Of a stretch of 6,843 nucleotides of DNA, positions 1-6,843 are shown in pieces. The stretch comes from Rhodospirillaceae bacterium (GTDB lineage: Bacteria > Pseudomonadota > Alphaproteobacteria > UBA828). The stretch lies in NCBI GenBank assembly GCA_028819955.1, contig JAPPKP010000341.1, positions 1 to 6,843 on the forward strand, written 5' to 3'. Made by a program: the position numbers and the translations under genes. Numbering within the stretch: position 1 is the first letter of the stretch; each line of letters opens with the position of its first letter. The notes beneath the pieces are model-generated. The model worked only from the letters and a program-made list of their open reading frames with translations, was not told the DNA's origin and ran no database searches.

Positions 1-53
1 AAGCGGTCAACTCATCTGGTACATAAACCGGTCAACTCAAAATGTGCTCGACA
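1..53. mobile_element. Probable insertion-sequence terminus (IS21-like), rest lies left of the window
   Basis: The 11-mer CGGTCAACTCA occurs at 4-14 and again at 29-39, a 25-bp period, and the block ends in GCTCGACA at 46-53. Read on the minus strand the segment begins TGTCGAGCACA and then carries two copies of TGAGTTGACCG. A 5'-TG...CA-3' end with repeated internal transposase-binding sequences is the known layout of IS21-family termini. No transposase coding sequence is inside the window, so the family assignment is inference. The end sits about 130 bp before the start codon of a degraded transporter gene, so an insertion could have separated that operon from its promoter. It could instead be an ordinary intergenic repeat. 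Confidence 0.4.
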
Positions 54-170
54 GGAAGGGCCGTGTTTGGGAGAAATATCGCCATTTGGCCGGGGCGCCC
101 GACGGTTGCAGGCTACGCCCGCGGCCTGGGGCGGCCGAGAGCCGGCCAGCGGTGTGCATGAGCGATTCAA

Positions 171-176
171 GGGAGA
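171..176 (+). promoter_or_regulatory. Ribosome binding site of the degraded binding-protein gene
   Basis: GGGAGA lies 7 bases before the ATG at 184-186, ideal Shine-Dalgarno spacing. It is 19 bases before the TTG at 196, which is too far. It therefore marks ATG 184 as the ancestral start, even though that frame meets TGA at codon 3. Confidence 0.6.
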
Positions 177-183
177 CACACAC

Positions 184-1503
184 ATGCTTTGATCGTTGCG
201 AACGGTGGCCCTGGCAGGCGCCGCCACGGTAGCCGGTGCCGCGTTGGCGCTGGGTGCGCTTGACGCGAAACCCGCCAAAACCGAGAGCGGCGGCACGCTG
301 ATCTGGTCGATCCCGGCGGCAATGAGCCTGTTCGATCCGCCGCAGTCCTGCGGCTGGCTCACCAAGAACGCCACCCACATGATCTTCGACGGCCTGGTCG
401 AGCTGGAGCTCGGCAAGCCCGAGAAGGGGTGGGCGACACTTCGTCCGGCGCTCGCCGAGTCCTGGACCGTCTCCGAGGACGGCAAGACCTACACCTTCCA
501 CCTGCGGAAGGGCGTGAAGTTCCACGACGGCACGCCGTTCAACGCCGAGGTGGCGAAGTGGAACTACGACCGCTTCTCCAACCCCGACGCTCCGCAGTAC
601 AACTCGGTCGCCAACGCCTACCTGAACTTCTACGCGCGCTGGATCGAGTCCAGCCGCGTGGTCGACGAGCACACCTTCGAGATCGTCCTCACCCAGCCGC
701 ACTTCGAGTGGCTGCAGATCGGCCAATCCTCCTGCGGGCGGCCGGAGATGATCAGCCCGACCGCGTGGGAGATGCACGGCGATCAGGACATCGCGCTCCA
801 TCCGGTTGGTACCGGGCCGTTCAAGTTCGTCGAGCGTGAGATCGACGTGATGGTCGTGCTCGAGCGCAACGACGACTACTACGGCGAGCCGGCGAAGCTC
901 GACTACATGGTCTGTCGCCAGATCACCGACCCCGCGACGCGCATCGCGGCGCTTAGGGCCGGCGAGATCAACATGGTCACCGAGCCCACCTGGGACGAGA
1001 TCGAGAACCTGGTGGACGAGGGCTTCCAGCTCCAGCTGCAGCCCAACGTGCCCTCGGTCTGGTACGCGGCGTTCAACATGCAGCATCCGGACCTTCAGGA
1101 CGTGCGCGTGCGCAAGGCGATCAACATGGCGATCGACCGGGAAGGCGTTGCTCGCGAGGTGCTGAGAGGCACCGGCAAGGCCGAGCACGGCATGCTCTCT
1201 GCCGGAACCTTCGCCTACGATCCCGACTACGATCCCTGCCCGTACGACCCCGATGGCGCCAAGGCGCTGCTGGCCGAGGCCGGCTACGCGGACGGGCTGG
1301 AGCTCACCTTCGAGATCTTCGACTACGGCTGGAACGAGGCCTGGGAAAAGTGGATGCAGCGCGACCTCAAGAAGGTCGGCATCGACCTCAAGCTGGAGAA
1401 GCTGGAGTGGATGACCTATCTCGGCAAATGGCTCCAGGGCATGCCGGAGACCGTGGCCATGAACAGCATGGGCTGGGGCTGGTCGGTACCGTACTGGCGC
1501 GAG
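184..1503 (+). pseudogene. Peptide/nickel-type ABC transporter substrate-binding protein (SBP_bac_5 family), nonsense-mutated and 3'-truncated
   Basis: The intact gene would encode a periplasmic solute-binding protein delivering peptides or similar solutes to a Dpp/Opp-type importer. Starting at ATG 184 the frame reads M-L-stop(TGA 190-192)-S-L-R-T-V-A-L-A-G and then an Ala-rich hydrophobic segment, a normal signal peptide apart from the stop. The mature part is clearly SBP_bac_5: LAESWTVSEDGKTYTFHLRKG with GVKFHDGTPF (about 451-543), HPVGTGPFKF (about 802-831), and RVRKAINMAIDRE (1105-1143). Near 1495-1503, after GWGWSVPYW, the similarity stops and an ATPase begins in another reading frame. 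About 435 codons remain of a family that is usually about 500-550, so the C-terminal lobe is incomplete. The open frame continues to 2214, but that tail is an out-of-frame reading of the ATPase. Initiation at TTG 196 would avoid the stop but has no suitably spaced ribosome binding site. The family call is firm, the substrate unknown. A sequencing error at TGA 190 cannot be excluded, but the truncation is separate from it. Confidence 0.85.
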
Positions 1504-2095
1504 CAAGGAGCAGGCCCGCGCCCGCGCGGTGGAGCTGATGCGCCTCGTCGGCATCCCCGAGCCCGAGGGGCGGCTCGCCGACTACCCGCACCAGTTCTCC
1601 GGCGGCATGCGCCAGCGCGTGCTGATCGCCATCGCCATCGCCTGCGAGCCCGACATCCTCATCGCCGACGAGCCGACGACGGCGCTCGACGTCACCATCC
1701 AGGCGCAGATCCTGCGGCTGCTGTCCGACATCCAGAAGAAGCTCGGCAGCGCCATGATCCTGATCACCCACGATCTCGGCGTGGTCTCGGCCATGGCCGA
1801 CGAGGTGCTGGTGATGTATTCCGGTCGGATGGTCGAGTACGGCGACGTGAAGACGATCTTCCGAAACCCCCGGCACCCCTACACCCTGGGGCTGCTGGAT
1901 TCGATCATCAAGCTGGACGACTCGCGCGAATCCGAGCTGCGCTCGATCTCCGGCCTCCCGCCGATCCCCATCGACCCGCCCACCGGCTGCCCCTTCCACA
2001 CCCGCTGCCCGCGCCGGATGCCCGAATGCTCCGTAGTGCGCCCCGAGCTCAAGGAAGTAAGACCTGGCCACCAGGTGGCGTGCTTCTTGCACTGA
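1502..2095 (+). pseudogene. 5'-truncated ABC transporter ATP-binding protein (OppD/DppD type)
   Basis: The reading frame from 1502 (S-K-E-Q-A-R-A-R-A-V-E-L-M-R-L-V-G) is typical OppD/DppD sequence. It keeps the ABC signature (FSGGMRQR, near 1597-1620), Walker B and D-loop ([11 protein letters not shown], near 1658-1690), the switch histidine (ITHDLG, near 1760-1780), and the oligopeptide/dipeptide C-terminal domain ([12 protein letters not shown], then GCPFHTRCP and a further Cys). About 197 codons remain of a family of about 320-330. The N-terminal third with Walker A and the Q-loop is missing, so it could not bind ATP normally. It abuts the truncated binding-protein gene at about 1500 in a different frame. 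In Dpp/Opp operons the usual order is binding protein, two permeases, ATPase, so the permeases were probably lost in the same event. ATG 1529 is an internal codon and should not be taken as a true start. No partner OppF/DppF ATPase follows. Confidence 0.85.
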
Positions 2096-2139
2096 AAGCG
2101 CACGTCTCTTCTCCCCCGCGATCACTCCTTCTCAGCCTC

Positions 2140-2162
2140 ATGCCGGGACTCGATCCGGGCAT
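2140..2162. repeat. Alphaproteobacterial intergenic hairpin repeat (REP-like)
   Basis: ATGCCGGGA (2140-2148) and TCCGGGCAT (2154-2162) are imperfect inverted arms with one mismatched position, around a short loop (CTCGA). Read in frame it gives MPGLDPGIS, a peptide I recall as a frequent false translation of dispersed intergenic repeats in Alphaproteobacteria. It lies in the 86-bp gap between the ATPase remnant and the convergent monooxygenase remnant. There is no U-run after the stem, so an intrinsic terminator is not supported. Only one copy is present here, so its repeat status rests on recognition, not on copies seen in the window. Confidence 0.55.
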
Positions 2163-2181
2163 CTCCATTAGTCCGCCCTAT

Positions 2182-2475
2182 TCATGGACTGGCTCGCACT
2201 TGAGTCTCGGTTGATGGGTCGCGTTGGGGCTTGACGCGGACCTTCTCGGCGACCGCATCGGGCGTGCCGAACATGCCGAGGTTGTCGTAGGCGAAGCGCT
2301 CCTCGGTCCACGCGCGCCGCAGGATGTCGAGAGCTTCGCTGAAGCGCTGCTCGACCTCGTCCATCGGCACGTCGTAGCCCAGCTCCTCGGCGACTTCGAT
2401 CTGCTCGATGAGCGACTCGAAGGGCTCGGGATCGCCGTCGCGGACCGCCGGGATCAGGATGAGCGGGAATTCCAT
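2182..2475 (-). pseudogene. Luciferase-like (LLM class) flavin-dependent monooxygenase, internally deleted remnant
   Basis: The minus-strand ATG at 2475-2473 opens a 97-codon frame ending at TGA 2184-2182. Its three parts look like three separated blocks of LLM-class flavin monooxygenases. Residues 1-35 (MEFPLILIPA to EQIEVAEELGYD) are the first strand and helix. Residues 36-64 (VPMDEVEQRFSEAL, DILRRAWTEERFAYD) are the central helix region. Residues 65-79 (NLGMFGTPDAVAEKV) are the segment before the C-terminal helices. Intact relatives are about 300-380 residues, so most of the barrel is missing between blocks, with apparent joints near 2370/2371 and 2283/2284. The last ~18 residues (VKPQRDPSTETQVRASP) do not resemble the family. 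Both joints stay in frame. A modest purine-rich GAGAG about 6 bases before the ATG could serve as a ribosome binding site. The product could not form the flavin-binding barrel. A small expressed protein is possible but unsupported. Confidence 0.7.
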
Positions 2476-2518
2476 GGGCGTCTCTCGGATCGCGGGTTGC
2501 CGTGCGCGCGCAACGCGG

Positions 2519-2547
2519 TTGACCCGCCGACCCCTTGTGCCTAGATG
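2519..2547 (+). promoter_or_regulatory. Candidate sigma-70 promoter upstream of hemB (distal)
   Basis: TTGACC (2519-2524, five of six match to TTGACA) is followed after 17 bases by TAGATG (2542-2547, three of six match to TATAAT). It would give a leader of about 145 nt before hemB. It lies in the 223-bp gap between the outward-facing monooxygenase remnant and hemB. Consensus matching alone, with a weak -10. Confidence 0.35.
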
Positions 2548-2599
2548 CCTGGAGAGCGGCCGCGGTGCTGCGCGGAGCATGGCGGTCCGCGCCGCCTGA

Positions 2600-3709
<1,110 letters not shown>

Positions 3710-3749
3710 TTTTCCACCCGATTGCCGGGCCGGCCGCGGCCGCGGCGTG

Positions 3750-3755
3750 TATACT
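3750..3755 (+). promoter_or_regulatory. -10-like box before the CoA-transferase gene
   Basis: TATACT (five of six to TATAAT) lies 27 bases before ATG 3783, in the 73-bp gap after hemB. No good -35 sits at 16-18 bases. The nearest candidate, TTGCCG at 3722-3727, is 22 bases away. If used, transcription would begin near 3762 and the leader would carry the AGGGAA ribosome binding site at 3768-3773. Read-through from hemB is an equally simple source of transcript. Confidence 0.35.
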
Positions 3756-3782
3756 CCTGAACCGAGACAGGGAACGATCGCG

Positions 3783-4931
3783 ATGACCGTGGACGGACCA
3801 CTCAACGGCGTCACCGTAATCGACCTGACGCGTGTGCTGGCCGGGCCCTACTGCACCCTGGTGCTGGCCGATCTCGGCGCCCGCGTGATCAAGGTGGAGA
3901 CGCCGGGGGGCGGCGACGACTCCCGCGCCTTCGGCCCCTTCGTGGGCGGAAAATCCGCCTACTTCATGTCGATCAACCGGGGCAAGGAGAGCATCTCCCT
4001 CAACCTCAAGGATGATGGCGACCGCGCGGTCTTCGAGGACCTGCTGGCGGACGCCGACGTGGTGATCGAGAACTTCCGCGCAGGAACCATGGAACGTCTC
4101 GGCTACGGCTGGGAGGCGCTGCACGAACGCTACCCGCGCCTGATCTACGCGGCCTGCTCGGGCTTCGGTCACACCGGGCCCTACGCCGGCCGGCCGGCCT
4201 ACGACGTGGTGGTGCAGGCCATGGGCGGCATCATGAGCCTCACCGGCCAGCCCGGCGGGCCGCCGGCTCGGGTGGGAAGCTCCGTCGGCGATATCGTGGC
4301 TGGGCTCTTCACCGCGATCGGCGTCAACGGCGCGCTCTATCGGCGGACCATGACCGGCGAGGGCGTGAAGCTCGACGTCTCCATGCTCGATTGCCAGGTG
4401 GCGATCCTGGAGAACGCGCTCGCGCGCTACTTCGCCTCCGGCGAGGTGCCGGGGCCGCTCGGCACGCGCCATCCCTCGATCACGCCGTTCCAGGCCTACG
4501 CGACCGCCGACGGCCACGTGGTCATCTCCGCCGGCAACAACGCGCTGTTCGCCACGCTCTGCAGCGCCTTGGAGAGACCGGACCTCGCCGAGGACGTGCG
4601 CTTCGTCGACAACCCCGCGCGCAACGCCAATATCGACGCGCTGGAGCGGGAGTTCGAGGCCATTCTGACAACGCACCCGACGGCGCACTGGCTCACGGTG
4701 CTGGAGCAGGCGGGCGTGCCGTGCTCGCCGATCAACAGGGTGGATGACGTGCTCGCCGACCCGCAGGTGGCGGCACGCAACATGGTGATCCGGGCCCAGG
4801 ACCCGGTCGCAGGGGAGGTACAGATGGCAGGCAACCCGATCAAGCTTTCGGCCTATCCCGACCCGACGGAACGGCCGCCCGCGCCGGAGCTCGATCAGCA
4901 CCGGCCGGCGATCGTCGACGGAGACTCCTGA
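3783..4931 (+). CDS. CaiB/BaiF-type (class III) CoA-transferase
   Basis: This 382-residue protein belongs to the family of formyl-CoA:oxalate CoA-transferase, CaiB and BaiF, which move CoA between carboxylic acids through an aspartyl-CoA anhydride. The N-terminal LNGVTVIDLTRVLAGPYC, then LADLGARVIKVE, NRGKESISLNLK, ADVVIENFRAGTMERLG and GHTGPYAGRPAYD are all hallmark blocks in the correct order. The catalytic Asp is D170 in GSSVGDIVAG. LDVSMLDCQ and VPCSPINRVDDVLADPQ complete the second half. The length is normal (about 380-430) with no breaks. ATG 3783 is preferred because AGGGAA lies 9 bases before it. An in-frame GTG at 3747 would add 12 residues that overlap a -10-like box. The stop overlaps the next ATG (TGATG), indicating coupled translation with the acylase. 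The family is sure. The acyl donor and acceptor cannot be read from sequence, so no gene symbol is given. Confidence 0.95.
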   Translation: MTVDGPLNGVTVIDLTRVLAGPYCTLVLADLGARVIKVETPGGGDDSRAFGPFVGGKSAYFMSINRGKESISLNLKDDGDRAVFEDLLADADVVIENFRAGTMERLGYGWEALHERYPRLIYAACSGFGHTGPYAGRPAYDVVVQAMGGIMSLTGQPGGPPARVGSSVGDIVAGLFTAIGVNGALYRRTMTGEGVKLDVSMLDCQVAILENALARYFASGEVPGPLGTRHPSITPFQAYATADGHVVISAGNNALFATLCSALERPDLAEDVRFVDNPARNANIDALEREFEAILTTHPTAHWLTVLEQAGVPCSPINRVDDVLADPQVAARNMVIRAQDPVAGEVQMAGNPIKLSAYPDPTERPPAPELDQHRPAIVDGDS

Positions 4932-6843
4932 TGCGCGCCGCGGCCTTTGACAGGGATGGGCAGCGGCAAGGTTACTGGCTCGGGCGACTTCGGCCGTTCT
5001 GCGCGGCGGCGGGCGCGCTGGCGCTGCTCGGCGTGCTGCTCGCGGCGGGCTCGTGCTCCTGGTTCGCGCTCCCCTCCTACGACGGGGACGAGGAGGTTGC
5101 CGGCCTCGCTGCGCCGGTGGAGGTGGTCCGAGACGCCAATGCGATCCCCCACATCTTCGCCCAATCGCCCAGGGACGGCGCCTTCGCCATGGGCTACGTC
5201 CACGCGCAGGACCGCCTCTGGCAGCTGGAGCTGCAGCGCAGGATCGGCCAGGCGCGGCTCGCGGCTGTGGTGGGCGAGCCCGGCATCGAGACCGACAGGT
5301 TCCTGCGCACGCTCGGGCTCTACCGCGTCGCCGAGCGCAATTTCGAGATGCTCGCGCCCGAGGTGCAGGCGATCTACGCGGCCTATGCCGCCGGCGTGAA
5401 CGCCTATCTGGAGACCCACTCCGAGCTGCTGCCGCCCGAGTTCACCCTGCTCGGCCACGAGCCCGAGCCCTGGCGGCCGGCCGACAGCCTGGTCTGGCTC
5501 AAGATCATGGCTTGGGACCTGGGCGACAACTTCAGCGACGAGCTGCTGCGCGCGCGGCTTGCCGGCAAGCTCGACCGGGCGCAGCTGCAGGACCTCTGGG
5601 CCCAGCATCCGGACGACCCGCCCATGGGGCCGCATGGTGAGGTGCCGGCCTTCGATCCCGCCGGCATCGACTACGCGGCGCTCGACGCCGCCGTGGACGG
5701 CGCGATGCCGGCGCTGCGCGCCTCGGGGCTCGGCTCCAACGCCTGGGTGGTGAGCGGCGAGCACACGGAATCCGGCAAGCCGCTACTGGCGAACGACCCG
5801 CACCTGCGCCTCGAAATTCCGAGCGTCTGGTACCTCGCCCATATCTCGACGCCCGAGTTCGAGGTCGTGGGCGCGACGCTGCCGGGGCTGCCCTTTCCGC
5901 TGCTGGGCCGCAGCCGGACAATGGCCTGGGGCTTCACCAACACCGGGCCGGACGTGCAGGACCTCTTCATCGAGCGGATCGACCCCGACGACGCCGGGCG
6001 CTACCTCGCGCCGGAGGGCAGCCTGCCCTTCGACGTGCGCACCGAGACCATCGAGGTGAGCGGGGGCGATGCGATCGAGCTTGAGGTGCGCGAGACGCGC
6101 CACGGGCCGGTGATCTCCGACGTGCTGGAGGATACCGAGGAATACCTGGAGGCGGGTCATGTGCTCGCGTTCTCGTGGACCGCGCTCGCGGACGACGACA
6201 AGAGCGGCGAGGCGCTGGTGAACGCCACCGGGGCCGAGGACTGGGAGGGCTTCGTCGAGGCGCTGCGTGACCTCGCCGTGCCGCAGCAAACCGTCGTCTT
6301 CGCCGACGCGGACGGCAACATCGGCTACGTGGCGCCGGGCCGGGTGCCGATCCGCGCCTCGGGCCAGGGCCACATGCCCGTGCCCGGCTGGACCGGCGAG
6401 CACGACTGGGTGGACCAGGTGCCCTTCGAGGCGCTGCCGGGGGACCACAACCCGGCGTCGGGCCGCATCGTCACCGCCAACAACCGGATGGTTGCCCACG
6501 ACTATCCCCATTACCTGACCGACGACTGGACCCCTCCCTACCGCGCGCGACGGATCGAGGCGCTGCTCGACGCCCGGCCCAAGCACGACGTCGCGAGCTT
6601 CACCACGATCCAGCAGGACCTGGTCTCGCTCGCGGCAGCGCGGCTCACGCCGGTGCTGCTCGGCCTCGCCGAGCCCTCGAACGACACCATGCGACAGGCG
6701 CTCGCCATGCTCGCCGAGTGGGACCACGGCATGCAGCCCGCGCGGGTCGAACCGCTGATCTACATGGCGTGGCTCAGGGAGCTGATGTACGTGCTCTTCG
6801 CCGACGAGCTGGGCGACGTGTTCGAGGACTACTGGAAGATCCG
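4931..6843 (+). CDS. Penicillin acylase family protein (Ntn-hydrolase, peptidase S45), 3' end beyond window
   Basis: S45 acylases hydrolyse amide bonds of acylated amines such as beta-lactams or N-acyl homoserine lactones, after autocatalytic cutting into alpha and beta chains. The frame is open for 637 codons to the right edge. ATG 4931 overlaps the previous stop, and GGAG lies 7 bases before it. Residues 20-42 are a hydrophobic export or anchor segment ending in LLAAGSC. C42 could be lipidated, but Ala at -3 is a poor lipobox, so an uncleaved anchor is also possible. PVEVVRDANAIPHIFA and AMGYVHAQDRLWQLELQRR are the family's alpha-chain start. GLGSNAWVVSG gives the nucleophile S269 (beta-1) after Gly268. 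H291 in LANDPHL is beta-23, a position that is Gln in classical penicillin G acylase and His in cephalosporin and homoserine-lactone acylases. NTGPDVQDLF carries the usual Asp residues of the calcium-site region. N517 in IVTANNR is the oxyanion Asn. The family is usually about 750-850 residues, so roughly 100-200 are cut off by the window edge. The substrate is unknown. Confidence 0.95.
   Translation, partial: MRAAAFDRDGQRQGYWLGRLRPFCAAAGALALLGVLLAAGSCSWFALPSYDGDEEVAGLAAPVEVVRDANAIPHIFAQSPRDGAFAMGYVHAQDRLWQLELQRRIGQARLAAVVGEPGIETDRFLRTLGLYRVAERNFEMLAPEVQAIYAAYAAGVNAYLETHSELLPPEFTLLGHEPEPWRPADSLVWLKIMAWDLGDNFSDELLRARLAGKLDRAQLQDLWAQHPDDPPMGPHGEVPAFDPAGIDYAALDAAVDGAMPALRASGLGSNAWVVSGEHTESGKPLLANDPHLRLEIPSVWYLAHISTPEFEVVGATLPGLPFPLLGRSRTMAWGFTNTGPDVQDLFIERIDPDDAGRYLAPEGSLPFDVRTETIEVSGGDAIELEVRETRHGPVISDVLEDTEEYLEAGHVLAFSWTALADDDKSGEALVNATGAEDWEGFVEALRDLAVPQQTVVFADADGNIGYVAPGRVPIRASGQGHMPVPGWTGEHDWVDQVPFEALPGDHNPASGRIVTANNRMVAHDYPHYLTDDWTPPYRARRIEALLDARPKHDVASFTTIQQDLVSLAAARLTPVLLGLAEPSNDTMRQALAMLAEWDHGMQPARVEPLIYMAWLRELMYVLFADELGDVFEDYWKI

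Noticed and set aside
190..192. TGA 190 as evidence for a recoded genetic code or selenocysteine
   Set aside because: Other genes here end at TGA in normal places (hemB at 3709, CoA-transferase at 4931), and no recoding signal or Cys-like context is present.
44..232. Small plus-strand open frame of 62 codons before the binding-protein gene
   Set aside because: No ribosome binding site, no recognisable similarity, and it overlaps the binding-protein signal peptide in another frame.
37..1554. Minus-strand open frame of 505 codons opposite the binding-protein gene
   Set aside because: It mirrors a GC-rich plus-strand gene with clear family motifs. Its product is low-complexity, rich in Arg, Val, His and Gly, and resembles no family.
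1504..2214. Frame-1 extension of the binding protein to 2214, as a possible novel fusion domain
   Set aside because: It is the out-of-frame reading of the ATPase remnant. The Arg/Pro/His-rich product is typical of shifted GC-rich coding DNA.
3724..3746. GC-rich palindromes (GGCCGCGGCC) after hemB as a terminator
   Set aside because: No T-run follows and the stem choices are ambiguous, so this is simple GC-rich sequence.
3747..3782. GTG 3747 as the CoA-transferase start
   Set aside because: The family N-terminus begins at ATG 3783, which has its own ribosome binding site. The extension overlaps the TATACT box.
5783..6727. Minus-strand open frame of 314 codons opposite the acylase
   Set aside because: It is antisense to the acylase beta chain, with no recognisable domain.

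Overview
This is a GC-rich, tightly packed bacterial segment that reads as an alphaproteobacterium. Three things point there: the strong G/C bias at third codon positions, a metal-site variant of HemB that is common in that class, and an intergenic hairpin repeat whose spurious translation (MPGLDPGIS) I recognise as common in alphaproteobacterial intergenic DNA. The left third is decaying DNA. The right two thirds hold three intact-looking genes.

Left part (1-2475). Bases 1-53 look like the terminus of an insertion sequence, with an 11-bp repeat at a 25-bp period and a terminal CA. Next come the remains of a peptide/nickel-type ABC transporter operon. The substrate-binding protein gene has a good ribosome binding site and ATG at 184 but an in-frame TGA at codon 3. 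Near base 1500 it breaks off and continues, in another frame, as the C-terminal two thirds of an OppD/DppD-type ATPase that lacks its Walker A region. The C-terminus of the binding protein, any permease genes that lay between, and the start of the ATPase are gone. After an intergenic hairpin repeat, the minus strand carries a 97-codon remnant of a luciferase-like flavin monooxygenase. Three conserved family blocks are joined in frame and most of the barrel is missing.

Right part (2500-6843, plus strand). hemB (porphobilinogen synthase, haem/tetrapyrrole synthesis) is complete, with both Schiff-base lysines and a cysteine-free metal motif. Two candidate promoters lie upstream. A CaiB/BaiF-type class III CoA-transferase follows, with a TATACT -10-like box just before its start and its catalytic Asp at residue 170. 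Its stop overlaps the ATG of a penicillin-acylase-family (Ntn-hydrolase, S45) gene as TGATG, so the two are probably translationally coupled. The acylase has an N-terminal export or anchor segment, the autoprocessing Gly-Ser and the other expected active-site residues. It runs off the right edge.

How they work together: hemB is housekeeping. The CoA-transferase and acylase may form a small catabolic pair, in which an exported acylase frees a carboxylic acid from an amide and the cytosolic enzyme converts it to a CoA thioester. That pairing is inference from the overlap alone. I found no convincing new system. The most distinctive content is the cluster of independent gene-decay events next to a probable IS end, which suggests either genome erosion or, less interestingly, misassembly.
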